From Actinomadura sp. 7K507 (lineage in GTDB: Bacteria; Actinomycetota; Actinomycetes; Streptosporangiales; Streptosporangiaceae), in contig NZ_SMKK01000074.1 of the NCBI RefSeq assembly GCF_004348425.1, positions 1-38,639 of the forward strand: DNA of 38,639 nt. Direction: 5' to 3'. The notes beneath the pieces were generated by a model. It did no database searches and was not told the DNA's origin. It worked only from the letters and a program-made list of their open reading frames with translations. The position numbers and the translations under genes were made by a program. Shown here piece after piece: positions 31,626 to 38,639 of this stretch. How positions within the stretch are numbered: the stretch's first letter is position 1; each line of letters begins with the position of its first letter.

Positions 31626-33051
31626 GGCGCTTCCACGGACGGGCCCGCTCGTAGGCGTGGCAGGCGGCCATGACCAGGGCGTCGGCGTGCCTGGCGCCGA
31701 CGACCTGGAGGCCGACGGGAAGCCCGTCCGCCGTGAAGCCGCACGGCAGGCTCGCGGCGGGCTGCTGCGTCATGTTGAACGGGTAGGTGAACGGGGTCCA
31801 GCTCGTCCAGCGCGGGAACGGGGACCCCGGCGGGACCTCCAGCCCCGCCTCGAACGCCGCGACCGGCATCGTCGGGGTGAGCAGCAGGTCGTAGCGCTCG
31901 TGGAACAGGCCCATGATGCGGCCCAGCTCCATGCGGCGGGCCGTGGCGGTCAGGTACTCGACGGCCGAGTACCCGGCGCCCTGCTCGCAGATCTCCCGCA
32001 GACCCGGGTCGAGGCGCGCGCGGGCCCGCGGCGACAGGTGCTCGACGACCTTGGCGGCGCCCGCGAACCACAGGACCTCGAACTCCCCGGCCGGGTCGCC
32101 GCCCAGACCCGGGTCGGTCTGCTCGACCTTCGCGCCGAGCTCGGCGAAGACCTCGGCGGCGGCCGCGACGGACGCGGCGATCTCGGGATCGACCCTCGCG
32201 AACCCCAGGTCGGGGCTGAACGCGATGCGGAGCCCGGTCAGGTCGTCCGGGACGGCCTCGGCGAACGGGACGTCCGGCGGCGGAAGCGACGACCAGTCGC
32301 GGCCGTCGGCACCGCAGACGGCGTCGAGCAGCAGCGCCGCGTCCGCGACGGTGTTGGTCATCGGGCCGATGTGGGCGAGCGTCCCGAACGGGCTCGCCGG
32401 GTAGTGCGGGATGCGGCCGTACGTCGGCTTGATCGTGAAGGTGCCGGTGAACGCGGCGGGGATGCGCACCGAGCCGCCGCCGTCCGTGCCGAGGGCGAGC
32501 GGCGCCATGCCCGCCGCGACCGCCGCCGCCGCGCCGCCGCTCGACCCGCCCGGCGTGCGGGACGCGTCCCACGGGTTGCGGGTGACGCCGGTGAGCGGGT
32601 TGTCGGTCACGCCCTTCCACGCGAACTCGGGCGTGGTCGTCTTGCCGACGAACACCGCGCCCTGCTCGCGGAGGCGGGCGACGGACGGCGCGTCCTCGTC
32701 CCACGGTCCCGCCGGGTCGATGGTCGTGGAGCCGCGCAGCGTGGGCCAGCCCCGGGTGAGCAGGACGTCCTTGATGGAGACGGGCACGCCGTCCAGCGGC
32801 CCGAGCGTCGTGCCGCGCGCCCGGCGGTCGGCCGCCTCGCGGGCCATGTCGAGGGTGGTCTCCTCGTCGACGAGGCAGAACGCGTTGAGCTCGGGGTCGT
32901 CCCGCTCGATCCGGGCGAGGACGGCCTGGGCCGCCTCGACCGGGGACAGCGTCCCGGCGTCGTACTCCGCCAGCAGTTCGGTCGCGGTCAGATCGGCCGC
33001 GTCGCTCCTGCCCGCTCCCGTCTTGGTGGCCTCGGTCCTGGTCACGGTCAC
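31612..33051 (-). CDS. Amidase (amidase signature family)
   Basis: A 479-residue AS-family enzyme with the complete Ser-cisSer-Lys triad: K94 in VSIKDVLLT, S170 in TPGGSSGGAAAAVAAG, and the nucleophile S194 in LGTDGGGSVRIPAAFTG. The C-terminal PFNMTQQPAASLPCGFTADGLPVGLQVVG is also diagnostic. It hydrolyses an amide, giving acid and ammonia or amine. The GTG start at 33051 has AGGGGG 5 nt upstream and lies 2 nt after the stop of the 2-hydroxyacid dehydrogenase, so the two are translationally coupled. In the neighbourhood of racemase-like enzymes and an aminotransferase it probably belongs to the same nitrogen-compound pathway (inference). Confidence 0.93.
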   Translation of the reverse strand: MTVTRTEATKTGAGRSDAADLTATELLAEYDAGTLSPVEAAQAVLARIERDDPELNAFCLVDEETTLDMAREAADRRARGTTLGPLDGVPVSIKDVLLTRGWPTLRGSTTIDPAGPWDEDAPSVARLREQGAVFVGKTTTPEFAWKGVTDNPLTGVTRNPWDASRTPGGSSGGAAAAVAAGMAPLALGTDGGGSVRIPAAFTGTFTIKPTYGRIPHYPASPFGTLAHIGPMTNTVADAALLLDAVCGADGRDWSSLPPPDVPFAEAVPDDLTGLRIAFSPDLGFARVDPEIAASVAAAAEVFAELGAKVEQTDPGLGGDPAGEFEVLWFAGAAKVVEHLSPRARARLDPGLREICEQGAGYSAVEYLTATARRMELGRIMGLFHERYDLLLTPTMPVAAFEAGLEVPPGSPFPRWTSWTPFTYPFNMTQQPAASLPCGFTADGLPVGLQVVGARHADALVMAACHAYERARPWKRLTRT

Positions 33052-33053
33052 TG

Positions 33054-34067
33054 CTACCCCCTCTGGTCTGCGGGTGCCCGCTGAGAGCCGACATAGCCGA
33101 GCCGCTTGTCCACGACGTTGCGCAGCGGGCGGCCGGACAGGTAGCGGTCGAGGTTGCCGGCGAACATGCGGACCAGCTCGTCCCGCCAGCCGATCACGTC
33201 GCCGGACATGTGCGGGGAGACGACGACGTTCGGCATGTCCCACAGGGGCGAGGACTCCGGGAGCGGCTCGTCCTCGAAGACGTCGAGCGCCGCGCCCGCG
33301 ATCCGGCCGGCCTGCAGCGCCCCGACGAGGTCGGCCTCGGCCACCAGCGCCCCGCGCCCCACGTTGATCAGCCGCGCGGACGGCCGCATCCGGCCGAGGG
33401 CGGCGGAATCGATCATGTGGCGGGTCTGCGCGGTGAGCGGCGCCGCCAGCACGACGTAGTGGGCGCGGCCGAGCGCCTCGTCCAGCCGTTCCACCGGGTG
33501 GACGGTGCCGAAGTCGGGGTCGGCGTCGCGGGCGGTGCGGCCCGCGCCGGAGACCGCCAGGCCCGCGGCGGACAGGCGGCGGCCGATCGCGCGCCCGATC
33601 GGGCCGGTGCCGATGACCAGCGCGCGGGCGCCGGTGACCCGTTCCGTCTCGCGGTGCCGCCAGCGCCGCTCGCCCTGGAGCCGGACGGTCGTGTGCAGGT
33701 CCTTGGCGAAGGTCAGCACCAGCCCGAGCACGTACTCGGCGATCGGCTCGTCGAAGATGCCGCGCGAGTTGGTGACGACCGCGTCGCCTTCGACCAGGCC
33801 GGGGAAGAGCAGCCGGTCGACGCCCGCGCTCGCGATGTGGACCCAGCCCGGTCCGCCGGCCCGCGGCCACGCCCCGGCGAGGGCCTCGGAGAGGAAGTCC
33901 CACACGAACAGGACGTCGGCGCCGGGAAGGGCGTCCGCGAGCTCTGATTCGCGCACGTAACGGACGCGGGCGAGCCGCTCCACGTCGGCCATGCCGCGCG
34001 GTCGCGCGTCCCCTACCAGCACCACCACGTCGGGTGGCCCACCGGGTGCGGGCGGAACATGCTCCAT
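33054..34067 (-). CDS. D-isomer-specific 2-hydroxyacid dehydrogenase
   Basis: A 337-residue NAD(P)-dependent dehydrogenase. The N-terminal substrate part (VVVLVGDARPR; ADVLFVWDFLSEAL) contains IASAGVDRLLFPGL. The Rossmann region has ALVIGTGPIGRAIGRRLSAAGLAVSG. Catalytic residues are seen in INVGRGALVAEADLVGAL (R), DVFEDEPLPESSPLW (E) and VVSPHMSGD (H). It would interconvert a 2-keto acid and a D-2-hydroxy acid. The start is uncertain: ATG at 34067 or GTG at 34076, neither with a clear ribosome binding site. A TAAACT -10-like box is at 34093-34088. It is divergent from the DUF3830 operon across the GntR operator region. Confidence 0.9.
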   Translation of the reverse strand: MEHVPPAPGGPPDVVVLVGDARPRGMADVERLARVRYVRESELADALPGADVLFVWDFLSEALAGAWPRAGGPGWVHIASAGVDRLLFPGLVEGDAVVTNSRGIFDEPIAEYVLGLVLTFAKDLHTTVRLQGERRWRHRETERVTGARALVIGTGPIGRAIGRRLSAAGLAVSGAGRTARDADPDFGTVHPVERLDEALGRAHYVVLAAPLTAQTRHMIDSAALGRMRPSARLINVGRGALVAEADLVGALQAGRIAGAALDVFEDEPLPESSPLWDMPNVVVSPHMSGDVIGWRDELVRMFAGNLDRYLSGRPLRNVVDKRLGYVGSQRAPADQRG

Positions 34068-34116
34068 CGGCGCCACTTTCAGGACAGAGTTTACGTGAAG
34101 GGAACTCGGGGAGGCA

Positions 34117-34155
34117 TTGACACGCTAGGAACAGTTCGTAGGATTGTCAACAATC
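34117..34155 (+). promoter_or_regulatory. Promoter and GntR-type operator of the DUF3830 operon
   Basis: TTGACA (34117-34122), 16 bp, and TAGGAT (34139-34144) form a strong promoter. A perfect inverted repeat GATTGT-CA-ACAATC (34142-34155) overlaps the -10 and start region. The ATTGT-NN-ACAAT core has the typical shape of operators for FCD-type GntR regulators, and the same sequence recurs before the aminotransferase at 37136. The regulator gene lies in this very operon. Confidence 0.75.
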
Positions 34156-34272
34156 AGCGCGGTGCTCCGCGGCCCCGGTCGCCGCACTGAGATTCGTGTG
34201 CTGCAAGACCGTCGCAACCTGCCCACGCAAGGCCAGGACGGATCCCAGAGCGCTCTAACGGAAGAGTCCTTC

Positions 34273-34308
34273 GGGTGGCGACGCTCTCGCCCACCCCTGT
34301 CCACGGGG
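34273..34308 (+). promoter_or_regulatory. Mutually exclusive leader hairpins before the DUF3830 gene
   Basis: The leader is about 160 nt. One hairpin is GGGTGGCGA (34273-34281) with TCG-C-CCACCC (34287-34296; 9 bp with one bulged C). A second possible stem pairs CCCC (34294-34297) with GGGG (34305-34308) and would cover the ribosome binding site GGGGAGG. The two stems share C residues and cannot coexist. Regulation is inferred only. Confidence 0.35.
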
Positions 34309-34317
34309 AGGTCCGGC

Positions 34318-34812
34318 ATGCCCAAGCTCATGACCATCACTCTGGAGCGTCGCGGCGTCTCATGCGTCGCGGAACTGCTGGAGAAGGACGCGCCGCGCAC
34401 CTGCGAGGCGGTGTGGAACTCGCTGCCCCTCGGCGGCGACGCCTACCACGCCAAGTACGCGCGCAACGAGGTGTACACCATGGTCGAGCGGTTCTCCGAG
34501 GAGGAGGTCGGCCTCGAGAACCCCACCGTCACACCGATCCCGGGCGACGTCGTCTATTTCTCCTTCGCCGGCGGCATGCTCGACCGCAGGTTCAAAGAGG
34601 AGAAGAACATCGACGCGCTGCCCGGCGTCATCGACCTGGCGATCTTCTACGGGCGCAACAACCTGCTGCTGAACGGGGACGTCGGCTGGGTGCCCGGCAA
34701 CGTGTACGCGACGATCACCGACGGGCTCGACCGGATGGCCGAGGCCTGCAACGACGTGTGGCGCTCCGGCGGAGCCGGCGAGCGCCTGGTCTACGGCCGT
34801 GCTGAGTACTAG
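34318..34812 (+). CDS. DUF3830 family protein (cyclophilin-like fold)
   Basis: A 164-residue protein of the DUF3830 type: the N-terminal LMTITLERRGVSCVAELLEKDAPRTCEAVWNSLPLGGDAYHAKYARNEVY, the central IPGDVVYFSFAGG, and the C-terminal DLAIFYGRNNLLLNGDVGWVPGNVYATIT. Members have a cyclophilin-like beta-barrel and commonly occur beside Asp/Glu racemase-superfamily enzymes, as here; no activity is established that I know of. GGGGAGG lies 6 nt upstream of the ATG. It is the first gene of the GntR-controlled operon, preceded by a long, structured leader. Confidence 0.88.
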   Translation: MPKLMTITLERRGVSCVAELLEKDAPRTCEAVWNSLPLGGDAYHAKYARNEVYTMVERFSEEEVGLENPTVTPIPGDVVYFSFAGGMLDRRFKEEKNIDALPGVIDLAIFYGRNNLLLNGDVGWVPGNVYATITDGLDRMAEACNDVWRSGGAGERLVYGRAEY

Positions 34813-34828
34813 GGCGGTGGGCGCGCAA

Positions 34829-35590
34829 ATGACATTCGACCCCACGCTGGTCGTCGGCCCCGAGCTGCTCGCCCAGCACGGCATCGGCGTGGTCGCGCCC
34901 TTCGACTTCGCCCTCGACCGCGAGCTGTGGCGGTGGACGCCCGACGACGTGTCGCTGTTCATGACCCGGCTCCCGTACGTGCCCGTCCCGGTCACCGTCG
35001 AGATGGCCTCCGCCCTCTCGGACCAGTCGATCGTCCGGCAGGCCACCCGGGACGTGCTGGCCCCCGAGCCGCTCGCCGTCGCCTACGCCTGCGCCTCGGG
35101 GAGCTTCATCCGCGGCAAATCGGGCGAGATGCAGCTGCACCAGTCGATGATGTCGGCCGGGGCGCCGATCTCGACGACGACCTCGGGCGCGCTGGTGGAG
35201 TCGCTCCGGCTCCTGGACGTCAGCCGGGTCGCGGTCGTCACCCCCTACATCGACGCGGTCACCGACCGGCTGGTGTCCTTTCTCGGCGAGTACGGCATCG
35301 AAGTGGTGTCGTCGGTCGGGATGGGGCTGCTCAGCCACATCTGGAAAGTCGGCTACGGCGAGATCGTGTCGGCGGTGTCGACGGTGGACGCCCCCGAGGC
35401 GGACGCGGTCTTCATCAGCTGCACGAACGTCCCGACCTACGACATCATCGCGCCGCTGGAACAGATGATCGGAAAGCCGGTCCTCACCGCCAACCAGGTC
35501 ACGATGTGCTCGGCGCTGCGCGCGATGGGCCGTTCCGCGGCCGGTCCCGGGCAGTCGCTGGTGCAGCTGGCCCCGTCCACGGCGGCTTGA
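34829..35590 (+). CDS. Asp/Glu racemase-superfamily enzyme, maleate isomerase/arylmalonate decarboxylase-like
   Basis: A 253-residue two-domain enzyme. Both catalytic cysteines of the maleate-isomerase type are present: C88 in AVAYACASGSFIRG and C198 in AVFISCTNVPTYD, each at the end of a strand in one half of the pseudosymmetric fold. GKPVLTANQVTMCSALRAMG near the C-terminus is also typical. It should isomerise, racemise or decarboxylate a dicarboxylate-like substrate. The start is uncertain (ATG 34829; GTG at 34817 or 34799 possible), as no strong ribosome binding site is visible. It lies between DUF3830 and a paralogue. Confidence 0.85.
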   Translation: MTFDPTLVVGPELLAQHGIGVVAPFDFALDRELWRWTPDDVSLFMTRLPYVPVPVTVEMASALSDQSIVRQATRDVLAPEPLAVAYACASGSFIRGKSGEMQLHQSMMSAGAPISTTTSGALVESLRLLDVSRVAVVTPYIDAVTDRLVSFLGEYGIEVVSSVGMGLLSHIWKVGYGEIVSAVSTVDAPEADAVFISCTNVPTYDIIAPLEQMIGKPVLTANQVTMCSALRAMGRSAAGPGQSLVQLAPSTAA

Positions 35591-35595
35591 TCGCC

Positions 35596-36396
35596 ATGAG
35601 GGTTAGGATTGACGATTCCATGCATCAGAACAGGTTGAGCGCCGGGTTCCTCTACCCCGGCTACAGCGCGGAGGACGACTACCCCGCCATCGAGCGCGCC
35701 CTCGGCGGGGTGAGCCTGCCGGTCGTGCACACGCTGATGCGCGAGGACGCCCACCGGGTGGACGCCCTGCTCGACATCGGGGGCGCCGACGTCCTGGGCG
35801 ACGGGGCCCGCGAGCTGCGCGCGATGGGCGTCCAGGCCGCCGTGTGGGCCTGCACCAGCGGAAGCTTCGTGTTCGGCTGGGACGGCGCGGAGCGGCAGGT
35901 CGAGGGCGTGAGCGAGGCCGCGGGCGTCCCGGCGTCCAGCACGTCGTTCGCGTTCGTGAACGCCGCCCGCGCCCTCGGCGTGACCAGGGTCGCGATCGCC
36001 GCGACGTACCCCTCCGACGTCGCCGAGCGGTTCGTCGCGTTCCTCGGCCACGCCGGCATCGAGGTGGTGGCGCTGTCCTGCCGGGGCATCGTCACCGCCG
36101 CCGAGGTCGGCACCCTGGGCCGCGACGAGGTGCTCGCGTTCGTCGCGGCCAACGACCATCCGGACGCCGAGGCGGTGCTGGTGCCCGACACCGCACTGCA
36201 CACCGTGTCCTGGCTCGACGAGCTGGAGGCACGGACCGGCAAGCCGGTACTGACCGCCAACCAGGTGAGCGTGTGGGAGGGGCTGCGGCTCGCGTCCGGT
36301 CCCGGGGGACTCCCGCCGCGCACCGGGCTGGGCCGGCTGTTCGCCGAGCCCGCCGCCGTCCCGGCCGGCGCCGCCGCCCCGGGACGACATACCTGA
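35596..36396 (+). CDS. Second Asp/Glu racemase-superfamily protein, one catalytic cysteine replaced by Asp
   Basis: A 266-residue paralogue of the preceding gene (GFLYPGYSAEDDYPAIE near the N-terminus). The first active-site cysteine is present, C86 in VWACTSGSFVFG. The second is replaced by aspartate, D198 in VLVPDTALHTV, where the neighbour has SCT. It therefore cannot use a two-cysteine racemase or isomerase mechanism. The C-terminus again has GKPVLTANQVSVWEGLRLASG. ATG 35596 lies 5 nt after the upstream stop; ATG 35620 is an alternative. The two paralogues may form a heteromer or catalyse successive steps (inference). Confidence 0.83.
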   Translation: MRVRIDDSMHQNRLSAGFLYPGYSAEDDYPAIERALGGVSLPVVHTLMREDAHRVDALLDIGGADVLGDGARELRAMGVQAAVWACTSGSFVFGWDGAERQVEGVSEAAGVPASSTSFAFVNAARALGVTRVAIAATYPSDVAERFVAFLGHAGIEVVALSCRGIVTAAEVGTLGRDEVLAFVAANDHPDAEAVLVPDTALHTVSWLDELEARTGKPVLTANQVSVWEGLRLASGPGGLPPRTGLGRLFAEPAAVPAGAAAPGRHT

Positions 36397-36422
36397 CAGC
36401 TACGAGAAAGGGGCCCGAGGGC

Positions 36423-37082
36423 ATGGGCCAATTGGGTGAGCTGGAACCTGTCCCCCGCAAGTCGACCGTCGAGATCGTCTCGGACGAGCTGCGCTCGGCG
36501 ATCATGTACGGGTCGCTGGAGCCCGGCGTCCAGCTCGGCGAGGCCGAACTGGCCGGCCGGCTGGGCATCAGCCGCGGCCCGCTGCGCGAGGCGATGCAGC
36601 GGCTCGTCCAGGAGGGTCTGCTGGTCAGCGAGCCGCACCGGGGACTGTTCGTGATCACCTTGGACGAGGGGGACGTCGAGGACGTCTACCTCGCCCGGCT
36701 CGCCATCGAGCGGGAGGCCTGCCAGCTGATCATGGAGAGGAACCGCGGTGAGGCCGTCGCGAGGCTCACCGACGCGCTGGACGCGCTCATCGACGCGGCC
36801 GGCGAGCGCGACCGGGTCGCGATGAGCGACGCCGACCAGGCGTTCCACGAGGTGCTGGTCAGCTCGTCCGGAAGCCACCGGCTGGAACGGATGGCGCACA
36901 CCCTCCTGGTGGAGACCCGCATGTGCCTCAACGCGCTTCAGGACACCTACCCGGAGCCGTCCGAGCTGGTCGAGGAGCACCGGCGCCTGGTCGACGCGAT
37001 CGGCGACGGCGAGGAGGAGCGGCTGCTGACCCTCATCGAGGAGCACATGACCGACTCCATCGACCGCCTCCGCGTCACCTAG
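36423..37082 (+). CDS. GntR-family regulator, FCD (FadR) subfamily
   Basis: A 219-residue regulator. The N-terminal winged helix (about 12-80) reads STVEIVSDELRSAIMYGSLEPGVQLGEAELAGRLGISRGPLREAMQRLVQEGLLVSEPHRGLFV, the GntR signature. A C-terminal all-helical FCD domain (about 90-215) has the metal/ligand-site residues in DQAFHEVLV (D, H), LVEEHRRLVDAI (H) and LIEEHMTDS (H). Such proteins sense small carboxylates. It is the last gene of the operon it probably controls. Matching palindromes sit on the promoters of the operon (34142) and of the aminotransferase (37136). Confidence 0.94.
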   Translation: MGQLGELEPVPRKSTVEIVSDELRSAIMYGSLEPGVQLGEAELAGRLGISRGPLREAMQRLVQEGLLVSEPHRGLFVITLDEGDVEDVYLARLAIEREACQLIMERNRGEAVARLTDALDALIDAAGERDRVAMSDADQAFHEVLVSSSGSHRLERMAHTLLVETRMCLNALQDTYPEPSELVEEHRRLVDAIGDGEEERLLTLIEEHMTDSIDRLRVT

Positions 37083-37091
37083 CGCGGGCCG

Positions 37092-37124
37092 GCCCCTCGG
37101 TGCTGGACATCCGGACCGAGGGGC
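37092..37124 (+). terminator. Hairpin terminator after the GntR gene
   Basis: GCCCCTCGGT (37092-37101) and ACCGAGGGGC (37115-37124) form a perfect 10-bp GC-rich stem with a 13-nt loop, beginning 10 nt after the GntR stop. There is no T tract, as is usual in high-GC actinobacteria. It separates the operon from the aminotransferase, which has its own promoter directly downstream. Confidence 0.7.
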
Positions 37125-37127
37125 ACC

Positions 37128-37151
37128 TACATTGCAGATTGTCGACAATCT
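37128..37151 (+). promoter_or_regulatory. -10 box and GntR-type operator of the aminotransferase gene
   Basis: TACATT (37128-37133) is a good -10. Starting 3 nt later is the perfect 16-bp palindrome AGATTGTCGACAATCT (37136-37151), covering the expected transcription start. Its GATTGT-NN-ACAATC core is identical to the site at 34142. The -35 would fall in the terminator loop and is not clear. Confidence 0.75.
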
Positions 37152-37176
37152 ACCGAAGGCACCGGAGGGACGAAGC

Positions 37177-38430
37177 ATGGCGAAGCTGTCACCCCTGCTC
37201 AAGCAGGCCACCCCCGTCCTTGCCGAGCGCGGCGAGGGCGTGTACCTGTACGACACCGACGGCCGCCGGCACCTGGACTTCACCGCGGGGATCGGCGTCA
37301 CCGGCACCGGCCACTGCCACCCGCGCGTGGTCGAGGCGGCGCAGCGGCAGGTCGGCACGCTGATCCACGGCCAGTACACGACGGTCATGCACGAGCCGCT
37401 GCTGCGGCTCACCGACGCGCTCGGCGAGGTGCTGCCGCCCGAGCTGGACTCGCTGTTCTTCCTCAACAGCGGCAGCGAGGCCGTCGAGGCGTCCATCCGG
37501 CTGGCCCGGCACGCCACCGGCAGGCAGAACATCGTCGTCTTCCACGGCTCGTTCCACGGCCGGACGATGGGGGCCGCCGCGCTCACCACCGCGGGCACGA
37601 AGTTCCGCGCCGGGATCGGCCCGCTGATGCCGGGCGCCGCCATCGCGCCGTTCCCGCAGGCCTACCGGTACGGCTGGGACGAGGAGGAGGCCACCCGGTT
37701 CGCGCTGCGCGAGCTGGACTACCTGCTCGCCACCGCGAGCCCGGCGTCCGACACCGCCGCGTTCATCGTCGAGCCCGTCCTCGGCGAGGGCGGCTACATC
37801 CCCTCCCCGCCCGGGTTCCTGGAGGGCCTGCGCGAGCGCGCCGAGCGGCACGGCATCCTGCTGATCATGGACGAGGTGCAGACCGGGTTCGGGCGCACGG
37901 GCCGGTTCTGGGGCCACGAGCACTCCGCCGCGCGTCCCGACGTCATCATCACCGCCAAGGGCCTGGCCAGCGGCTTCCCGCTGTCGGCGATCGCCGCGCC
38001 CGCCGCGCTCATGGAGAAGGCGCTTCCCGGCTCGCAGGGCGGCACCTACGGCGGCAACGCCGTCGCCTGCGCCGCCGCGCTCGCCACGCTCCAGGTCATC
38101 CAAGACGAGGACCTCGTCGGCAACTCCGCCCGGCAGGGCGCACGGCTGAACGACGGCCTCCGCAAGGTCGCCGCCGACCACCCGGAGATCGGCGACGTGC
38201 GCGGGCTCGGGCTGATGCAGGCCGCCGAGTTCACCACGCCCGGCGGCGAGCCCGACGCCGCCGCCGCGCAGCGCGCCCACAAGGCCGCGGCCGACCGCGG
38301 GCTCCTGCTGCTCACCTGCGGCGCGTACGGCAACGTCGTCCGGATGATCCCGCCGCTGATCGTCACCGAGTCGCAGATCGACGACGCCCTCGGCCTCTGG
38401 TCGCAGTCCGTCGCCGACGCGGTCGGCTGA
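37177..38430 (+). CDS. Class III PLP-dependent aminotransferase (acetylornithine/4-aminobutyrate type)
   Basis: A 417-residue fold-type-I aminotransferase. Features are YDTDGRRHLDFTAGIGVTGTGHCHPRV, the phosphate-binding FLNSGSEAVEASIRLARHATG, SFHGRTMGAAALT, EPVLGEGGYIP, LIMDEVQTGFGRTGRFWGHEH (the cofactor-ring aspartate), and the Schiff-base lysine K261 in ITAKGLASGFPLSA. It moves an amino group from an omega- or alpha-amino acid to 2-oxoglutarate or pyruvate. GGAGGG lies 7 nt before the ATG. It has its own GntR-controlled promoter and a strong hairpin downstream. In context it probably deaminates an amine produced by the cluster. Confidence 0.93.
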   Translation: MAKLSPLLKQATPVLAERGEGVYLYDTDGRRHLDFTAGIGVTGTGHCHPRVVEAAQRQVGTLIHGQYTTVMHEPLLRLTDALGEVLPPELDSLFFLNSGSEAVEASIRLARHATGRQNIVVFHGSFHGRTMGAAALTTAGTKFRAGIGPLMPGAAIAPFPQAYRYGWDEEEATRFALRELDYLLATASPASDTAAFIVEPVLGEGGYIPSPPGFLEGLRERAERHGILLIMDEVQTGFGRTGRFWGHEHSAARPDVIITAKGLASGFPLSAIAAPAALMEKALPGSQGGTYGGNAVACAAALATLQVIQDEDLVGNSARQGARLNDGLRKVAADHPEIGDVRGLGLMQAAEFTTPGGEPDAAAAQRAHKAAADRGLLLLTCGAYGNVVRMIPPLIVTESQIDDALGLWSQSVADAVG

Positions 38431-38446
38431 CCCGGCCCGGATACCC

Positions 38447-38483
38447 GCGCCCGGTGGTCACCAGGAGGGGGACCACCGGGCGC
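38447..38483. terminator. Strong hairpin terminator after the aminotransferase
   Basis: A 13-bp perfect stem (38447-38459 with 38471-38483; core GCCCGGTGGTC/GACCACCGGGC) with an 11-nt loop lies 16 nt after the aminotransferase stop. It can also serve the convergent CoA-transferase gene. No T tract follows. Confidence 0.8.
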
Positions 38484-38526
38484 CGCCGCGTCCATACACC
38501 GCTTGGCCTGCTCCTTCGGCCCTCGG

Positions 38527-38639
38527 TCAGGCCTGGGCCACCGCGCCTTCCTTGAGGAGGGTCTCGGTGTCGTCGAAGCCCAGGTCGTCCAGGACGGCGC
38601 GGGTCTGGCCGCCGGGGAGGGCGGGGACGCCGTCCGTGC
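38527..38639 (-). CDS. Partial CDS, C-terminus of a CaiB/BaiF family III CoA-transferase
   Basis: The last ~36 codons run in from the right edge of the window on the minus strand: DGVPALPGGQTRAVLDDLGF, followed by DDTETLLKEGAVAQA and a stop. The pattern G-x-x-T-R-x-V-L-x-x-L-G-[FY], an acidic turn, then LLxxGAV is the typical end of family III CoA-transferases. The 5' part lies outside the window. It converges on the aminotransferase gene across the hairpin. Confidence 0.75.
   Translation of the reverse strand, partial: TDGVPALPGGQTRAVLDDLGFDDTETLLKEGAVAQA

Noticed and set aside
1..38639. tRNA, rRNA or known riboswitch genes
   Set aside because: No cloverleaf, GTTCRANNC box, rRNA core or familiar riboswitch sequence was noticed on either strand by eye.

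Overview
The window is very GC-rich and carries GTG and TTG starts, leaderless-type -10 boxes abutting start codons, F420-type oxidoreductases, DUF1707, Uma2 and TIGR03668-type proteins. This fits a filamentous actinomycete, probably Streptosporangiales/Thermomonosporaceae (Actinomadura-like). The placement is inferred from gene content only. No rRNA, tRNA or CRISPR array was found, and no gene-free stretch exceeds 300 bases.

Left part (1-9.3 kb): an ArsR/SdpR-type repressor followed by the first codons of its partner gene; a Uma2 nuclease-fold protein; a small winged-helix-like protein; an acyl-CoA dehydrogenase; a DUF2000 gene divergent from an AraC regulator; an ADP-ribosylglycohydrolase coupled to that regulator; a PPOX-class oxidoreductase whose 5' end abuts a decayed IS200/IS605-type element with an internally deleted tnpB; an enoyl-CoA hydratase and class II aldolase separated by a perfect operator-like palindrome; a PfkB kinase; and an ACT-domain protein.

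Centre (9.5-20.1 kb): the most striking locus, a tightly packed six-gene operon. It encodes a GrpE-like exchange factor, a short (lid-less) Hsp70, a 914-residue protein ending in about five fibronectin-III-like modules, a zinc-ribbon P-loop GTPase, a GAP1-type GTPase-associated protein, and a second, membrane-anchored zinc-ribbon GTPase. Gene spacing is 26 bp or less, with one ATGA overlap. It resembles the predicted paired-GTPase conflict or signalling systems of actinobacteria, and its biochemical function is unknown to me.

Right-centre (20.2-29.8 kb): a Bcr/CflA-type MFS exporter, an LLM-class F420 oxidoreductase, a TetR regulator divergent from a phosphotriesterase-like hydrolase with a clear operator, an intact orphan tnpB, a trypsin/PDZ lipoprotein-like protease, a YdeP-family molybdopterin oxidoreductase, and a DUF1707/LiaF-like protein.

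Right part (29.8-38.6 kb): a TetR regulator divergent from a zinc alcohol dehydrogenase, then a catabolic cluster. The cluster has a 2-hydroxyacid dehydrogenase and amidase on the minus strand; DUF3830, two Asp/Glu-racemase-superfamily enzymes and an FCD-type GntR regulator on the plus strand; and a class III aminotransferase. Two nearly identical palindromes (GATTGT-N2-ACAATC) sit on the promoters that flank the GntR gene, so the whole cluster looks like one regulon. The window ends in the C-terminus of a family III CoA-transferase on the minus strand.
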